DNA of 64,000 nucleotides from Brachypterus glaber (taxonomy: Eukaryota; Arthropoda; Insecta; Coleoptera; Kateretidae): assembly GCA_958510825.1 (NCBI GenBank), contig OY294047.1, positions 2,604,001 through 2,668,000 of the forward strand, read 5' to 3'. The position numbers were made by a program, and so were the translations under genes. The notes under the pieces are model-generated. The model did not search any database. It was not told where the DNA came from and was given only the letters and a program-made list of their open reading frames with translations. Of the stretch, positions 53,801-64,000 are shown in pieces (the stretch's first letter is position 1; every line of letters begins with the position of its first letter).

Positions 53801-56800
53801 AATCCCTTGTGGGCACTGAAAGTACAAAATAATAACATTCATATTTTTTGTATTTTTTAACACTATTTTCATCTTTGTTAATTTTGATGGGTTGAAAATG
53901 GAAAATTTCTTTTGAAAAATTATATTTCATGATGCAAAAACATAAATCATACTTTTAAACTAATGTTAAATGATACAAATAAAAATTTACAAAAAAAAAA
54001 CTTAAAAACTCGTACTTTATAGCAAAAAAAAAATGACAAATCAAAACCTTGAAAATAAAAAATTAGAAAAAATATGGTAAAATAGAGAATTTTATTTGCT
54101 TTAAAATGATATATATACTGCTTTTTTTAAGTTAGTATCTTAACTCGTTCAAAACTTAAGAGGGAGGTGACTTTTGGACCACACTGTTTAAGATTATATA
54201 GAAGATTAAGTATACTTAATGCGTCTTTCAACACTCAATTTTTAAAAAATAGCCCGAATTAGAATTTTTTTTGGCCAAGAAATAACAAAATGACGTTTTT
54301 CAAAAATTTTCAAAACAAAATCAACGTCCACCATTTTGTTGTTTTTTGGACAAAAAAAAAATCTTCTAGATCGGGCTATAGCGACTACAATACTGAATAT
54401 TGTTTTTTTTTCTCAATCGATCCAAACGGCTGAAATCGTTTTTTGATGTTTTTTTTTTCAAAAAAAGTTTATGGCCAAAAAATGGCACTTTAATAATCTA
54501 TTTTTTTTTGTATCTTTTAAATAAAAATACCTACAAAATTTTACAATTATATCTTTTATCCAACACCTTCACAGAAACACTTGTTTTGAGCACTATTTTA
54601 TTTATTATTTTATTTTTTAATGTCAAAAGTGAGTTTTTTTCCACTAGTGACTAAAAAATTTTTCACCCACTCTTTTACGTACAGCTTTTGATCTCACCCA
54701 AAATTAGTTACATACCCTATTAATTAAGTATTATAACTATTCTATAAATAGAAGCACGTTAACTAAACCATAAAAATTAAAGAAAACCCCAAATTATTCT
54801 TTAGTTTTTGCATAAAATACTGTTTTTATTAAAAATTCTGTCATCACCGCGTCCATTTTGACGTTTGTAAGAAATGTAAAACTAGCAATTGTTTATTTTT
54901 AATAGGCATACTTAGGCCATGGCTACCTATTATTTTAGTATTAAGAAAACTTAATCTTAATATTTTTGACATAATTTTTCGCAAAATTATAGATTTTTAT
55001 TTAAAAATAAAAGGTGTTGGATAAAATTAAATTCTCAACTCGTGTATTAAGTGATTTTATCCACTTAATACACTAGTTAAGAAATTAACTATTTGTTCCC
55101 ATATAAAAAAAATGTTTAAAAAAATAATTTTAAAACTTGAAAGTAGAAAGACATAGATAAATAAATGTTCTTACCTTGATTTCTTAGTCCTGACGCAGAA
55201 GGACTATCTCCATTTGACTGAAACTCATTCGTAGCAGGAACATACCTAATAAAATAATAATATAATATCATGCTGAGTGCCTATTACTTTGATTTTTTTT
55301 AAATTGTATTTAAGAAACAAAGTAACTACAGTTAGTATTTATAATACATTGTCAGTGTTCGAACAGTACCTATAAGATGTATGAAATAAAACGAAACTTT
55401 TTGTGCATAAATGCAGACATATAGGGGCTTGATAATGTGCATATAACAGTATGTTGGAATAAATCTGAAAGCACCTATTTAATTGTCCATTGATAATAAA
55501 CTAGAACAATTTCAATTCATAAATATTATCGCAAATAGCACACCTGCTAATAAAAGTTTAAGATAACATTTGCTTTTTTCTTTCACATTTATAATAATTC
55601 TGTTTAACGAGAATAAATCATTCTCGTAAAACAGAATTATGTCACGTTTTTGGGTTTCTTATTATTTATAAAATAAACATTTATTTAATTTAATTAAATT
55701 ATTAATATAAAATTAATTTTAAACTATTTCAAAACGAGAAAGCCGGAAATCTGTAAAAATTAATATTGCGTAACGAACTTGAATAAGTTCAATGTATTTA
55801 AACCTACAGTTTAGCAATAATTTATAATTTTATAATATAAAAACTGAATATTATAATTGGATTGGTGTAGTGGACTACCGCGTCGTACTTGACGAGTTTA
55901 CTACCCAAAAGCGTGAGTTCGATTCTCACCGGCGCCGATTTGCCTTTTTCAGTTAATTAATAACTGAAATTTGGCGAAGGCGTAAGTGAAGCGGACACTC
56001 CCTATAAATTGGTTCGAAAGTCAATTAAAGCCGGTGGATCCCTGTACTACTAGCCCACACAAGTCCTGGACTTAGGGGATGCTTCATTAAGTAGAATAGT
56101 ACGAGGTTAAACAAAAATGTAAAAGTAAAATAATAAAAAGCTAAATATTGTTCAGTTTGTTACAACCAAAGAAAAATTATTAAGTAATATTATTATTTAT
56201 GAAATTTATTATTAATTTTTCATGTACACGATTTTTTCAGTCTTGGCGAACAATAAGGGGACGATTCTACATCATAAAACATAAAAAACCAACACAGGAA
56301 CATATGTCCTAGCTCGCCTGAGAGTAAAAATTGTATGTTTCTTGAAATATTAAAAAAAAAGTAAACCTACCTTTTAAGTCCAGCAACGCTTCCATCGACC
56401 GTCAAATCGCTCAAACTCGATCTCAAAGAATAATGGCAAGGACTATTCTCCACCCCGTAGTTCTCAAACTCATCTTTCGCCGTGAAGTATGGCGGCAACG
56501 ACAAATCTCTACTCTTAGCATCTCTATTTTGACCTTTGTTGGCTTCTATCTTTCTATCCCGTCTCGTATTAACATTATTACCACCCTCATTAGTTTTATT
56601 TGATGCAGTTGTCTTTATCGGTGTACTAGTTTGAACAACGTTTCTTCTAGGCAGACAGGAGGCTATGGATTTGTTCAACTTATTTGCCTTAGGCATACCG
56701 GATTGTATGCATTCGGCTAAAATATTATCATTATCACCCGATAGATTACTACTGTCGTCAGATAAGTAATCTTTTTTGCTTTTATTATCATTCGGTATAG

Positions 56801-59800
56801 ACAGAGTACTGAGATCTGAGTTCGAACCTGCATGGCTTAGGATTGCAGGGGTGTCCTCAGTGCAATAGGTTTGTAGAGTGTCGAAACTGTTTGCGTGGCT
56901 ATTTATGTTTGAGGGTGGGACGCTTCGGGGTGAGCTTTTGGGTAGAGGAATGCTGCTGTGTGATTTTGCGAATTTGTTGCTGATGACTGATAAGGGTAGT
57001 TTGCTTGAAGCTGATGACAATGCTGGCGATTTATTTTGGTTATGCCTGGATAAAAAATATTTGATAACACAGACATCCAAAAAAAAAGGTCAAGTAATCT
57101 TTTGCAGGCAATCGTATTCCTATGTATTTTGAGGTGCTAAGTCCGAATTTGAGCTCAAAATAGCACCTCATACGATTAGTTTTCGATATAACCTCAAAAA
57201 ACGTAATTTTCGAGTACGAAAATAAGTTTTTTGAGATTATCTCCAAAACTAATCAAACGAGGAGCTGTTTTGACCTCAAATTCGGGTCCAGTGCCTAAAA
57301 ATACATAGGAATAGAATGGTCTCCAAAAAAAATCTTGACCTTTTATTTTTTGTGGCTACAAAAATTAAAAAAAAAAAGATAAATGATTACATATAGAAAA
57401 CACTTTGTTTTGAGAACCATTAGCAATATAACAAGGCACTTCGACTGCTTTAGAATGTAAGCAAATACACACACTTTTCCAACACAGAATGAATCCATTC
57501 TAGCTCTAGATACGGTATGAATATTCCGTATCAAGTGTTAGAATGAGCACATGTAGTGCCATCTCTTGTTTATAAAAGTAAAGAAAACTGTAGCAAAATT
57601 AGCAAATATATATATATATATATATATATTTTACCATGAAATATTGAATAATTGAATGCAATTTAAAGTTTTGCGTTAAAATTACATAAAGTTTATTAGT
57701 TTTTCTTAATATTTGACTAGTTTTTTTTTATCAAAACAAAAAGTTCAAAAAATTAAAAATGCTCAATCTATTGTTAAATATTTAAACCTGATATCTGTCA
57801 CAACAATCTGACTTAACCTTCAATTTTTGCGTTATATTAGTAAATATGTGCTAAAATTAAATAAAAATCTTTTTTAAGTACTGATTTGATAAAATTATTA
57901 AATAACATTAATTTTTTATTTAAAAATATGTGTTTTGTTGCATTTACAATGTCGATTCACAAAAAAACATGGTTTTTAACCTTGTCTGCAGTTTAAAGCC
58001 ATACAGTGTTTTATATTTGCAGTCGAAGAAAAAGTATAGTCTACAACACGTATGGAATAGTCATTCCGCGCTCACGGGACCGTCATACTCGCCTACCGGC
58101 TCGTATGACAAACTTTCCGCTTGCGCGGAATATTGTCTATTCCATACTAGTTATAGAATATACTATACTTTTCCTCTTAGTAAAACAATGTGCTATTTTT
58201 GTGGCATATCGGATAAACAATATTATAGAAAATGATTTACCTGCTAGTTTGCATTCCAATATTAATACAATCGGCAAGCAATAAATCCTCGTCCCCTTCC
58301 TCTTCAGATTCTTGGACGGAGGCAGATTCGTCGTTCACGAAATCGAGACTCAGGTCCTTTTCATTGTCCTGTTTCTCGGACTGTTCTTCTTTGATTGGAC
58401 TTATATTGTTTGAGATAGCCCTATCTTCCAAAGTCTGTAAAATTATTAAGGGGATATATACCTTCTGGCTCGCGAAAATTAAGGTTTTTTTATTGATTTT
58501 TTTCAGGTATGTGACCACAACTTCTTTTGGACGACCTACAAAATATCAAGTAGTATATGTTTTGATGTGTTTGTGAAAACAATTTTATTGCAAAATTCGG
58601 AAAATTGTGGAAACCATGGCCCTTGCCCCGAAACGCCTTTTCTTGAGGTGACCACGATTTATAGGTGCTTTACCTAATTACAATACAAGGGTTTCGCAAA
58701 AAAAAATTACGAAAATGGCGACATGTTTTGTCGTTCGAATAAATTTTTGATTACATACCTGAAAAAAATCAAAAAAAACCCTTAATTTTAGTTTTCTAAA
58801 GTCACTAGTACTTTTAAAAAACGTGTTATGAAACGAGTGCTTTATACAATTTTTTCTATTTTGCTCTAAAATTAAAAAAACTTACATTTAAATTGACTGA
58901 TTTAGGGATTTTTGTTTTGGGTTGGCATTACAGTTTACACTATGTTTAAAATTCTAAGAACAAATGATATTTTGATATATTTTACAGTCATCTCTTCGTT
59001 TTTCACTGCAATTAACCAGTCCAGAATTTTAACACGGTAAAAAATAACTCAAACACAAAATTTTGTAAAAAATTAAACTTTAAATCGACATTGACATTTG
59101 CACGCAAAACGTCACAAGATAGGCTTTTGTATGTTGCCAACCCAACAGAAAAAAAAATAGAGACCTCTTATGGGCCTATAAGAACACGCAAAATGCGTGT
59201 GATTATGAGCTTATAAGAGTCGCAAAATAGAAAAACGTTTGTTATGAAACTAGTACTTTAATATACTATTAAATTTATAAAGATGACTACAGTTACTGTA
59301 CATACCTGTGATTCAATTTCATCATGGTCATCAATAGTCAAACTGCTCAAACTTGTAGCAGTAGAGAACTGAACTGGCGTGCTTTCCTCCTTGAACTTCG
59401 TGAAGTTATCCTCGAACACGCTCGGCTTGGCAATACTTCTCGGCGCGGGTTGCGGTCTTCCCTCCAAACTCCTCTTGGACGTCGACGGGAATTCCAATGG
59501 CAATTTTCTCGGCTTGGGACTGGGCGGAACCGTTTGAGTGGGCGAGTCGGGCAGTTCACTCGGTGAAACAATACCGCTTGTAAGACGGCTAAAAATTTTG
59601 AAAAACATGTAATTTATGCACAGAATCTGCAGTTTTGGAAAAATTATTTTACATCGGCACTAAGAGTGCCTATATATTGAAATCTTCGCCGAAAAGTCAA
59701 AATCTTTGACCACGTTTTTTTCACATTTCTCGACGTTTTAGACCATTCTGAGTCGAAATCAGTAAAAAAAATTTTTGCGTCCGTTTGTCTGTCTGGGGTA

Positions 59801-62800
59801 AACTCTCTAACTCCATTTCTACATGAGATATCGACTTGCGGTTTTTTGCATATTGTTTCTTATCGTATTCCGAAGAGCTGATTAGATTTTGGGGGTAAAC
59901 GATTGGGGGTAAGGGGGTAAAAATAAGGTAAAACTCCTATTTTTAGCGTTTTTTGTTTATAATTAAGGCAATTATTATTATATTTGGTTAATTTAGCACT
60001 TATATAAAAGACAATTTTAAATTGGTCAAAAAATGTTATAAAACGCATTGTTTTCGAGATATTGACGTTTAAAGCAGTAAAAGGTTTTTTTAGCATATCT
60101 CACATATTTATAACCCGATTTCAAAAAATTATATTTTAAACAAAAGCTCTTTTTAAGCCCTATAAAAAATGTTATATACAGTTTTTTGCTAGAATATGTT
60201 TTAAAGATACAGAATTTAAAATCAAACAAAACACCTAGTTTGAAATTTGCAAACTAGATGGCTCTAGTGTACAATAGTGCCGATGTTTTGACAGGGTGCT
60301 TGCAACGTTTCATCTAGTTTGATATAAAACGTCAAGAAACGTAAAAAAATGCAATGTTTTTTTTTCTACTAACGCGAAACTTTCACCGTGGAAAGTAATA
60401 AAAATGTCTTACCTAAAATCGGAGACGACAGAACTCCGATCATCATGGATCGAATGCTGTTCAATACTATCCAAACTAGCTAACGAGCTGGACCTCGAAA
60501 ACATCAACGGCGTTTGCTCCGCATAATTAACAACTTGCTCAAATTTCACAGCCTTTGCTTCTGCAGATACTTTTTGCGGAGTTTTTTCCATCAAATTTTC
60601 CTTATTTTCGGTCTCGGCTTCTTCCACGGAAATGTTAACTTCTTCTTTGACTTCGTTTTTGATCACTGTTTCATTAGCCGGTATCGAATTCAGCGAACCG
60701 AAACTACTTACCCGCGAAAAACAACCTGGGGTTCCTTCTTCGCAGTAGTAAGTCGGTTTTTCTGGCGACATTAAACCAGAACTAAGTTCTGATTTAGGAA
60801 TTTTTCCTTCAACAGGTTGCTTAGGTGGGGTGTTATCTATTTCAGATATATCCTCGGTGGAACAATGTTCTTTTTCATCCTCAATCTTGACTTCCTTGGA
60901 TTTAGGCGCTGTTTCGACAGATTTATCGTTATCAATAACAGGTTTTTCGTCTAAGTTTCGTAAATCCGACATCGATGTAGCCGTTGAAAAGTTAAACGGC
61001 GTTTCATAAGGCGTGTCCTCTGTACAGTAAGTTTTCACAGTATCCTGCACGAAGTTTGTAGCTTCCGTTTTAACTTTATTGGGACATAAATCTGATTCGA
61101 AATCGTCTTCGGCATATCTCAAAGAATAATCTGTCGGCTGATCCAAATCGGTTTCGGCATACATGCCAAAACTTTCATCCTCTTTTTTCGGTTGAACGAA
61201 CTTATCTGGTTTGGAAGACTCTGTTTTATTTAAATTACTATTACTACTTGGCAACTTAGTTTCGGAATACTTTTGACTGTAATCAATGGGTTGATCGGAA
61301 GCTTCGTTCTCATCTTCGTATGCAACATCGGAAAATTTATTCCTCACCGGAATAAAAGTGCATGGCGCAGTTAGTCGTTTGGGTGGTTGCATGTACGGCA
61401 AACTAGTACTACCGAAGGAGAGCGGTATTTTTGACTTACGAACCTCCGTTGTGTGGCTCGTTGAAGGTTCATTCAAGTTCAAACTTGCAAATGACGCGTT
61501 CATACCATCATCCTCCGTTTTGGTAGGTTCTCTTTTAGGTTTTTGTAAGAAATCATTCTTCTCGTTCATTTTCACAGGCGAATCTTTCTCGATATTCTCA
61601 TACGTTTCACTTAGGTTGTTATCTAGATCATGCAACAGCGCTTTTTGCTTTCTAGCGCCTAACGTAGGCAACACTGGCAAATCCAGCGACAACGCAGTCG
61701 AATCGATTGGCGCAATTACGGTTTGTTGTGGTCTAGCACTTAGCAGGTTCTTTAAAGCAGCACTGGAACCCATTGCTATCATTTTATGTTTCGAATGGTT
61801 CAAACTCCGCAGCATTGCTGGTGCACCCATTTGCCAGAGTGTTTCTTGATCTGCTGGACATTTAGCGGATAAATTCCATAGAGTACCGCACGCGTTACTG
61901 ACAATTGTCAAACTGGGTGATTTTAATTGGTCTAATAGAACTTGCAAACAGTTGTTCTTTCTTAGGATTTCTCTATAGTCATCTCTGACCGCGATTTGTG
62001 AGGATATGTTTCTTAAAATGCCCCCTGAGTTTTCTCTAATAGCCAATGACTTAGATTGAGTTGTGTAAGTTAACATCTTGACTAAAAATTCCAAAGCGCC
62101 CTCTACGGCGCATATATCAGCTTTGTTTTCGGTACAGTGTGCTGACAGATTCCACAGCGCTGATAAAATCGATTTTAAGGTGTTTTCTTTGTTGTTTAGC
62201 ATGGAGGCCGACATGAGGCCTCTTACACAACCGACCTCCTTTAGAATTTCTTTACTTGTTGAATCTGCTCTCCATGACAAATTTCTCAAGACACTTGCTG
62301 TAACCTAGATAATTATTTTGTTTTTAGTATTTTTAGTGTATATTCTACATAGGACATAAAAAAGTCGTTAAATATTTACGATACTTTTAAACACAAGTTG
62401 CGAAAGAGTTAAATTAACTAAATGGCAAACTAGAATCGTTTTATTAGTACAATTTCTGATGTTTCTTAAGCTGCCAAAAAAATACTTATCCAATACATAC
62501 AGCTAATGAGACAATTACCAGCTTTATTTTAAATAGATAAACTCAATAATAACCCCCGTGTGGCTTTTACTTTATTGAGTGGATAATTATTTATTTTACT
62601 CACTCAACTGTCACTTGTCAAATTATTTTCTTGTAAATGTCATTAAAATTTTTAATACAAATATGAATTTCTAAGCTATTTATTGGATAAAACCTTGTAT
62701 GGCACTCATGGGTAAACCGATATTGCCCTCTCGGAAATTAACCTGCTTGGCTAACGCCTCGCAAGTTAATTTTCTCATGGACAATATCTTACTTTACCCA

Positions 62801-63880
62801 CTAGTACCATATATAACTATTATCTTCTTTCAGCTTAGTATTAAGCACAAATTTGGGTTTCGTAATGTTCACATTACAACACTAGTGCTTTTTAAAGATA
62901 TGAAACCCGAATGGTTTCATATTTTCATTTGGACAGTTTATGTTTGTTAAGCTGCCAAACAATATTTATCCACGACAGTGATTAATTATTTTTACAGACC
63001 TGTTGTTTATAGACCTATTATATGTCTATAAACCACAGGTCTGTAAAAAAAAACCTTAAAACGGCTGTGGAGAAAGTATAGTATTCTACTAAAAAAAAAC
63101 TTTGATTTTTTTTTAATTTCCAAGTTTTTGAAAAAAAAATAAACCCCAACATTTTTGTTTTTGGGGGGATTACTTTCAAAATTTCCTTATAATAAAAGTA
63201 ATTTTTCCTAAAAAAGTTACGTTAATGGGAATTTTCTTTCAGATTTTTTCGATTTTTTTAAAAGTTTAACCCCCCTATAACTTTTTTGTTTTTGGGGGGA
63301 TTACTTTCAAAAACAATAGGGATCTTCCCCTTATAGAACTTGATTTTTCCTAAAAATTTCAAGTAGATTGGATAATTTGCTCTCGTGTTATCGTATCCAC
63401 GAAATTTGTGACATCAGACGAAAAAAAAAACAAAAATTTCTTATTTATTCATAAAACAAACGAGAATTTTTTGTCTAGGACGATTTTTGAAAATTTTGGA
63501 AAATTCATAATTACCGTATAATACTATTCTAGCGCAGGCGCTGTTAATAGTATAATAATGATGACTATAAATAGTAAAGTCTTAAATCTAGATATAGGAA
63601 TTTAACAGTTCGTTAATTGATAATTAAATTCCTTAAAACTCATTTTCCACAACTTGTATTTATTTTATCGTAAAATCATTATAGAAAATACCTGTCTCAG
63701 TTCGTCACTAGGACTTTGCAGCTGTACAACGAGTGCCCTCATAAAATCCTTGTAAGAACATAACAAAGCCTTATTGCCGCTATCACCAAAAGTGAGATTT
63801 GTGAGTGCCATACAAGCGTACCTGCGCATTAATATGCACTGGCTTTCACTCGTGGTGCTCCCATGCTTTAAGTGTTCCAC
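44894..63880 (-). CDS. APC: APC, adenomatous polyposis coli homolog (3' ten coding exons; 5' part outside window)
   Basis: Exons (minus): 63880-63692, 62304-60413, 59588-59306, 58434-58241, 57045-56371, 55245-55175, 52125-51793, 51252-51043, 49957-49746, 47845-44894. Total 7011 nt, 2336 residues, phases consistent. Scaffold of the beta-catenin destruction complex and microtubule/EB1-binding protein. Visible in order: C-terminal Armadillo repeats (CMALTNLTFGDSGNKA, SALWNLSAHCTENKADICAV, CGTLWNLSA); two 15-residue catenin repeats (DQPIDYSQKY, DQPTDYSLRY); about six 20-residue repeats (FSxxSSLxSL type); the catenin-inhibitory segment SGIVSPSELPDSP; three SAMP-type Axin motifs (NIGMQ, QSGMP, SSGMP); a basic Ser/Pro region; two SKIP EB1-binding motifs; and a PDZ-ligand C-terminus ASTV. 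Oligomerisation and early Arm exons lie beyond the right edge. Confidence 0.97.
47913..49083. repeat. Near-palindromic 1.17-kb element (APC last intron)
   Basis: Left end CAGGGTGATTCAGAAATAAG; right end CTTATTTCTGAATCACACTG. Arms of about 570 bp are near reverse complements through most of their length (for example GTACTCCTTGTTTAACACCG / CGGTGTTAAACAAGGAGTAC), with the turn near 48495. Confidence 0.85.
49130..49632 (+). repeat. Family B element, copy 2 (APC last intron)
   Basis: TTTTATCCAACACCTTCACG to GGAAAATAACTATT. About 95% like copy 3 by eye. Confidence 0.85.
49746..49957 (-). CDS. APC: APC exon
   Basis: 212 nt. Encodes DVTKSGSNKSDSSSDYADDI, DSCLDRSCENSGKIVDNRML and an amphipathic end (AMIESLDRFTAELVSQASHL). 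Acceptor AAATTTGCAG, donor AAG/GTAAGA. Phase 0 out, matching the last exon. Confidence 0.87.
50066..50205. repeat. Family F foldback, copy 2
   Basis: Matches 18748-18885 almost base for base through ATTACGGGTCTGGGCGGGTA and CCGCTCAAGTCCGG. Confidence 0.8.
50415..50942. repeat. Minisatellite, about five 93-108 bp units
   Basis: Landmarks TGATAATA at 50441, 50549, 50647, 50744 (TGACAATA) and 50837. Each unit also has a palindromic CACCCCCTGAGGGGCGGGG block and a TTTTGAGGTTGCTGAAA-type block. Confidence 0.85.
51043..51252 (-). CDS. APC: APC exon (hydrophilic linker)
   Basis: 210 nt. Begins VMSNVVFPDMSPAGAGVEEN and ends CLLTDENLLAG. A short imperfect repeat, RTGNYGTGKTGNY, sits inside. Acceptor CTTTTTTAG, donor GCAG/GTAAGC. 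Supported by phase and splice sites more than by homology. Confidence 0.82.
51793..52125 (-). CDS. APC: APC exon (SAMP-type motif)
   Basis: 333 nt. Begins EVLNISQEHNTSQKSRRESL, then SSISVESFGSLEAEQALLEQ and CISSGMPKG, the best SAMP-type motif here. A Glu-rich tract follows. Acceptor TTTTTACAG, donor ATAG/GTAAGT. Confidence 0.92.
52312..52728. repeat. Pair of about 125-bp direct repeats in an APC intron
   Basis: 52312-52440 and 52609-52728 share GATAGATTCTGC(A/G)CCGAGTATAAA, TTTCTTTAAGTATCTTCAAG and TTACAAGCATAATT. Each unit can close a TTCTGC/GCAGAA stem. A separate hairpin ACCACTAG/CTAGTGGT lies between them (52449-52493). Confidence 0.75.
53065..53800. repeat. CAGGGTG family element (APC intron)
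   Basis: Starts ACAGCCTGTTCCAGAACTCG, ends GGATCACCCTGTATAA; shares GGTTGGTCCGGAAATGAGCC and AAAAAAGTTTGGGGCAAAAA with copies at 47913 and 30520. Confidence 0.75.
54120..54552. repeat. Relics of two repeat families
   Basis: 54125-54186 matches the right end of the 34754 MITE (GGTGACTTTTGGACCACACTG). 54230-54550 matches the 40225 palindrome (TCTTCTAGATCGGGCTATAG, TCGATCCAAACGGCTGAAAT). Confidence 0.6.
54553..55094 (+). repeat. Family B element, copy 3 (APC intron)
   Basis: TTTTATCCAACACCTTCACA to AAGAAATTAACTATT; ends about 80 bp before the 71-nt APC microexon. Confidence 0.85.
55175..55245 (-). CDS. APC: APC 71-nt microexon
   Basis: Encodes YVPATNEFQSNGDSPSASGL and RNQ. Acceptor TTTTATTAG, donor CAAG/GTAAGA. 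Phase 2 in and phase 1 out fits both neighbours. No recognised domain; it could be alternatively spliced, although 71 nt is not a multiple of three. Confidence 0.82.
55850..56130 (+). mobile_element. tRNA-derived SINE
   Basis: Head has pol III A-box-like TGGTGTAGTGGACTA and B-box GAGTTCGATTCTCAC with tRNA-like spacing, followed by a non-tRNA body (CGAAGGCGTAAGTGAAGCGG, GGATGCTTCATTAAGTAGAA). The acceptor stem does not fold as a functional tRNA. Sits in the APC intron antisense to the gene. Confidence 0.75.
56371..57045 (-). CDS. APC: APC exon (two 20R repeats and a SAMP-type motif)
   Basis: 675 nt. TYCTEDTPAILSHAGSNSDL is a diverged 20-residue repeat, DNILAECIQSGMPKANK is an Axin-binding motif, and NYGVENSPCHYSLRSSLSDL is a second 20R. 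Acceptor TTTTATCCAG, donor AG/GTAGGT. Confidence 0.93.
57076..57345. repeat. Foldback MITE in APC intron
   Basis: AAAAAAAAAGGTCAAGTAAT...ATTCCTATGTATTTTGAGG pairs with AAAATACATAGGAATAGAAT...AAATCTTGACCTTTT. Inner GAGGTGCTA..TTTGAGCTC also paired. Confidence 0.65.
57436..58166 (-). repeat. Family G element, copy 2 (APC intron)
   Basis: Inverted copy of 11143-11855. It adds a (TA) microsatellite of about 24 bp at 57607-57630. Confidence 0.75.
58241..58434 (-). CDS. APC: APC exon (degenerate SAMP-type motif)
   Basis: 194 nt. Acidic, ending EEGDEDLLLADCINIGMQTS. The LL..CI..GM core matches Axin-binding SAMP repeats but reads IGMQ where SAMP is expected. Acceptor TTTTACAG, donor AG/GTAAAT. Confidence 0.9.
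58444..59050. repeat. Foldback element in APC intron
   Basis: AAAATTAAGGTTTTTTTATT...TTTCAGGTATGTGACC pairs with GATTACATACCTGAAAAAAA...ACCCTTAATTTTAG. Right boundary unclear. Confidence 0.55.
59306..59588 (-). CDS. APC: APC exon (catenin-inhibitory segment and a 20R repeat)
   Basis: 283 nt. Begins SRLTSGIVSPSELPDSPTQT, matching the vertebrate CID. A Pro-rich region follows, then ESTPVQFSTATSLSSLTIDD, a 20-residue repeat. Acceptor TTTTTAG, donor CAG/GTATGT. Confidence 0.93.
59651..60318 (+). repeat. Family C element, copy 4 (APC intron)
   Basis: Starts ACATCGGCACTAAGAGTGCC, ends GCAACGTTTCATCTAG. Carries a deletion of about 13 bp relative to copy 1 near 60040. Confidence 0.85.
60413..62304 (-). 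CDS. APC: APC large exon (last Arm repeats, 15R and first 20R repeats)
   Basis: 1892 nt. Starts VTASVLRNLSWRADSTSKEI and finishes the Armadillo domain near GSSAALKNLLSARP. 15-residue repeats DQPIDYSQKY and DQPTDYSLRY follow, then three 20-residue repeats (TYCTEDTPYETPFNFS, YYCEEGTPGCFSRVSS, NYAEQTPLMFSRSSSLASLD). Donor AG/GTAAGA at 60412. Confidence 0.96.
62486..62822 (+). repeat. Family A element, copy 4 (APC intron)
   Basis: TTATCCAATACATACAGCTA to ATATAACTATTA. TIR pair TTATCCAATA / TATTGGATAAAA encloses about 200 bp. A foldback (GGTAAACCGATATTGCCC / GGACAATATCTTACTTTACC with inner ATTAACCTGC...GCAAGTTAAT) then runs to the AACTATT end. Confidence 0.8.
62989..63049. repeat. Short near-perfect hairpin in APC intron
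   Basis: TTTTTACAGACCTGTTGTTT / AAACCACAGGTCTGTAAAAA extended by ATAGAC/GTCTAT: about 25-bp stem with one mismatch and a 9-nt loop. Confidence 0.7.
63075..63570 (-). repeat. Family D element, copy 4 (APC intron)
   Basis: TTTTTGTTTTTGGGGGGATT blocks at 63150 and 63285, ends CTATTCTAGCGCAGGCGCTG. Reverse orientation relative to copy 1. Confidence 0.65.
63692..63880 (-). CDS. APC: APC exon (Armadillo repeats)
   Basis: 189 nt, phase 0 both ends. Encodes VEHLKHGSTTSESQCILMRR, YACMALTNLTFGDSGNKALL and the LVVQLQSPSDELRQ end. Acceptor CACTTCTAG, donor CAG/GTATTT. First exon of the gene visible here. Confidence 0.94.
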
Positions 63881-64000
63881 CTAGAAGTGCAAGTGATACC
63901 CCATTATAGTGATTTTTTACATTTAGTCGTCCTAAATACATATTTAATTAAAAAAATTGGTAAAAGTCCAAACCTAATTCTAAAATTTTACTAAAGAAAT

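Noticed and set aside
55850..55935. Functional tRNA gene
   Set aside because: A and B boxes are present, but acceptor and anticodon arms do not pair well and a SINE body follows.

Overview
The window is AT-rich, intron-rich animal nuclear DNA. The gene content and the protein matches point to an insect, probably a beetle or another holometabolous insect; the species cannot be named from the sequence. Three conserved protein genes all lie on the minus strand, so they read from right to left. From left to right they are a ZFR/Zn72D-type zinc-finger RNA-binding protein (start codon at 26896, eight coding exons down to 8216, 3' part off the left edge), BCKDHA, the mitochondrial branched-chain 2-oxoacid dehydrogenase E1 alpha subunit (complete, six exons, 35486 to 27160), and APC, adenomatous polyposis coli (ten exons, 63880 to the stop at 44894, 5' part off the right edge). 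I joined exons by following reading frame, GT/AG sites and homology. Phases agree across every junction, and several exons are too short to stand out as open reading frames.

The most interesting observation is non-coding. Introns 4, 5, 6 and 7 of the ZFR gene each carry one copy of a 130-137 nt element in the sense orientation. It has every hallmark of a box H/ACA snoRNA: two hairpins, an ANANNA H box, a 3' ACA box three bases from the end, a 14-15 nt pocket-to-box spacing and a compensatory base change in the stem. The 5' pocket is perfectly complementary (7 + 5 bp) to the conserved 18S rRNA segment UGUCUGG-UU-AAUUC, so it should direct one pseudouridine there. ZFR in this animal therefore appears to be a multi-copy snoRNA host gene.

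Most of the remaining DNA is mobile-element debris in introns and between genes. It includes many foldback/MITE families with several copies each, two families sharing an unusual architecture (TIR element plus an adjoining foldback), and four copies of a 660-685 bp repeat that starts and ends near GTGCCGATGT. There are also 5'-truncated LINE remnants, one tRNA-derived SINE, a three-level nested insertion in BCKDHA intron 2, a roughly 1.17 kb near-palindrome and a roughly 100-bp-period minisatellite in APC introns, and a recent 555-bp tandem duplication between BCKDHA and APC.

The three genes are not an operon or a shared pathway. ZFR is a nuclear RNA-binding factor, BCKDHA acts in mitochondrial Leu/Ile/Val catabolism, and APC is the beta-catenin destruction-complex scaffold and microtubule/EB1 partner. 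Repeat boundaries are estimates by eye, usually good to about 10-20 bases. Where no feature is listed, I saw only AT-rich sequence without a recognisable gene.
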